Origin: Terriglobia bacterium
Lineage (GTDB): Bacteria; Acidobacteriota; Terriglobia; Terriglobales; Acidobacteriaceae
Assembly (NCBI GenBank): GCA_020073525.1
Contig: JAIQFA010000036.1
Location: 1-45,959 of the forward strand
DNA: 45,959 nt
Reading direction: 5' to 3'
The notes under the pieces were generated by a model. That model was given only the letters and a program-made list of their open reading frames with translations. It had not been told where the DNA came from and made no database searches. The translations under genes were made by a program, and so were the position numbers. Each line of letters starts with the position of its first letter. Position 1 is the first letter of the stretch. Of this stretch, positions 45,285-45,959 are shown in pieces.

Positions 45285-45722
45285 TTACTTCCCGTCGAGC
45301 TCCACGTTCTTGATGGGCAGGTCCCAATGTGCGTCGAGGATTTCGAAGCGCCGCTGCTCTTCTTTCGCATAAGTGGCCTGGTCGGGCCAAAGCTGCTTCT
45401 TCAGGGCATCTTCGTCGAACGGCTCGTTCGCCATGGTCGAGTTTTTGAACACGATGGTGACGCGGTAATCCCAGCGCCCATCTTCGGTTGTGTGATAGCG
45501 CGGCTGGTCCATCCAGACCTTGAGCATGCGGCCCATTTCCACCTGATTTTTCAGCAGCGGGTAATGGTTCTTCTTGAATAGCTGGAGAAACTCGTCGGCA
45601 TGTCCCCACTTGGCCTTGTAGTAATACTCGACCACGAAAGGCTTGCCGGTCTCGGGCGGGGTTTGAGCGGGCAAAGCAATTGGCAACAGCATCAGGAACA
45701 ATGGGAGCAATCGCAGTTTCAT
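45285..45722 (-). CDS. Secreted protein of unknown function
   Basis: 145 residues from ATG 45722 (SD GGAG), which gives a clean signal peptide (MKLRLLPLFLMLLPIALPA). The mature part resembles a dimeric alpha-beta-barrel-type fold: VVEYYYKAKWGHADEFLQLF, WDYRVTIVFKNSTMAN, then a helical end with RRFEILDAHWD. No catalytic residues recognised. The frame extends upstream to 45944, but that region is antisense to the HAD gene start. Confidence 0.55.
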   Translation of the reverse strand: MKLRLLPLFLMLLPIALPAQTPPETGKPFVVEYYYKAKWGHADEFLQLFKKNHYPLLKNQVEMGRMLKVWMDQPRYHTTEDGRWDYRVTIVFKNSTMANEPFDEDALKKQLWPDQATYAKEEQRRFEILDAHWDLPIKNVELDGK

Positions 45723-45801
45723 CGGTAGTCTCCGTGGGGAAGGATTGTCGCATAGGAAGCAGTGTCTAGAAAGAGCGACATGGCTTGCACTAGCGGGCCA
45801 G

Positions 45802-45959
45802 ATGCTAAAATTACATGTGCCCGCCGATTCCCTCAGCCTCATTGCCATCGATATTGACGGCACCCTGCTCAACCCCGAATTCCACATTTCTGAAACCGAT
45901 CTTGCGACCCTTCGGGGCGCCCACGCCCAGGGCATCGAGGTCATCCTTGTTACCGGGCG
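45802..45959 (+). CDS. HAD-superfamily phosphatase (Cof type), cut by window edge
   Basis: Only 52 codons are present. From ATG 45802 or GTG 45817, the sequence LIAIDIDGTLLNPEFHIS contains HAD motif I (DIDGT, with nucleophile and general acid Asp), followed by the helix and strand ending VILVTG, motif II. The IDGTLL layout is typical of Cof-type sugar-phosphate or FMN phosphatases. An extended -10 TGCTAAAAT (45803-45811) overlaps the ATG, which favours the GTG and a leaderless transcript. Confidence 0.8.
   Translation, partial: MLKLHVPADSLSLIAIDIDGTLLNPEFHISETDLATLRGAHAQGIEVILVTG

Overview
The window looks like chromosomal DNA of an Acidobacteriota member, probably Terriglobia close to Koribacter. 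This is inferred from gene content, gene neighbourhoods, moderately high GC and the density of palindromic intergenic repeats; no rRNA or species marker is present. It holds about 48 protein genes, including several under 60 codons, and two tRNA genes (Arg-ACG, Gly-CCC). There is no rRNA, no CRISPR array and no prophage. The only transposase-like gene is a REP-associated tyrosine transposase (RAYT) between carA and carB.

Layout. 1-5.2 kb: a partial QueD, a family-2 glycosyltransferase divergent from a TlpA-type thioredoxin lipoprotein, and a Cu(I) P1B-ATPase divergent from a small HMA-like protein. 5.2-8.0 kb: a 500-base gene-free structured stretch, tRNA-Arg, a DinB-fold secreted protein, an alpha/beta hydrolase, small proteins and tRNA-Gly. 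8.1-17 kb: a Tat-exported amidase, a secreted unknown, the sulfur-relay pair IscS-like/MnmA, two overlooked small proteins, a GT39-type glycosyltransferase and citrate synthase. 17-20.4 kb: an S46 peptidase and a TIM-barrel amidohydrolase. 20.4-25.1 kb: a leftward cluster of tetR, crotonase, BoxB-type di-iron epoxidase, second crotonase, membrane protein and rhodanese, probably for aromatic-CoA catabolism. 25.1-33.4 kb: a PEGA protein, a DHDPS-family lyase, small membrane proteins, carB, the RAYT and carA. 33.5-38.5 kb: signal peptidase I, a DUF420 protein, ssb with a pterin dehydratase, a VapBC-type toxin-antitoxin pair, an MFS transporter and a 56-residue PEP-CTERM peptide behind a sigma-54-type promoter. 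38.4-46 kb: pdxT/pdxS, a hotdog thioesterase, a DUF4287/DUF5655-like protein, inositol-3-phosphate synthase, a GAF-ANTAR regulator, small secreted proteins and the start of a HAD phosphatase.

Three things stand out. First, at least five families of imperfect palindromes fill the intergenic space. Many coincide with gene ends, supplying stop codons (GT2, iscS, mnmA, tetR, DUF420, lepB) or a start codon (mnmA), and two copies lie in frame inside genes (carB and the DHDPS-family gene). Second, the PEP-CTERM peptide is almost only a signal peptide plus a sorting signal, with a GG-N10-GC promoter and an upstream dyad. Third, a BoxB homologue sits with two short crotonases and a TetR regulator whose likely operator overlaps its own promoter. 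All functions are read from sequence motifs by eye; no database search was run.
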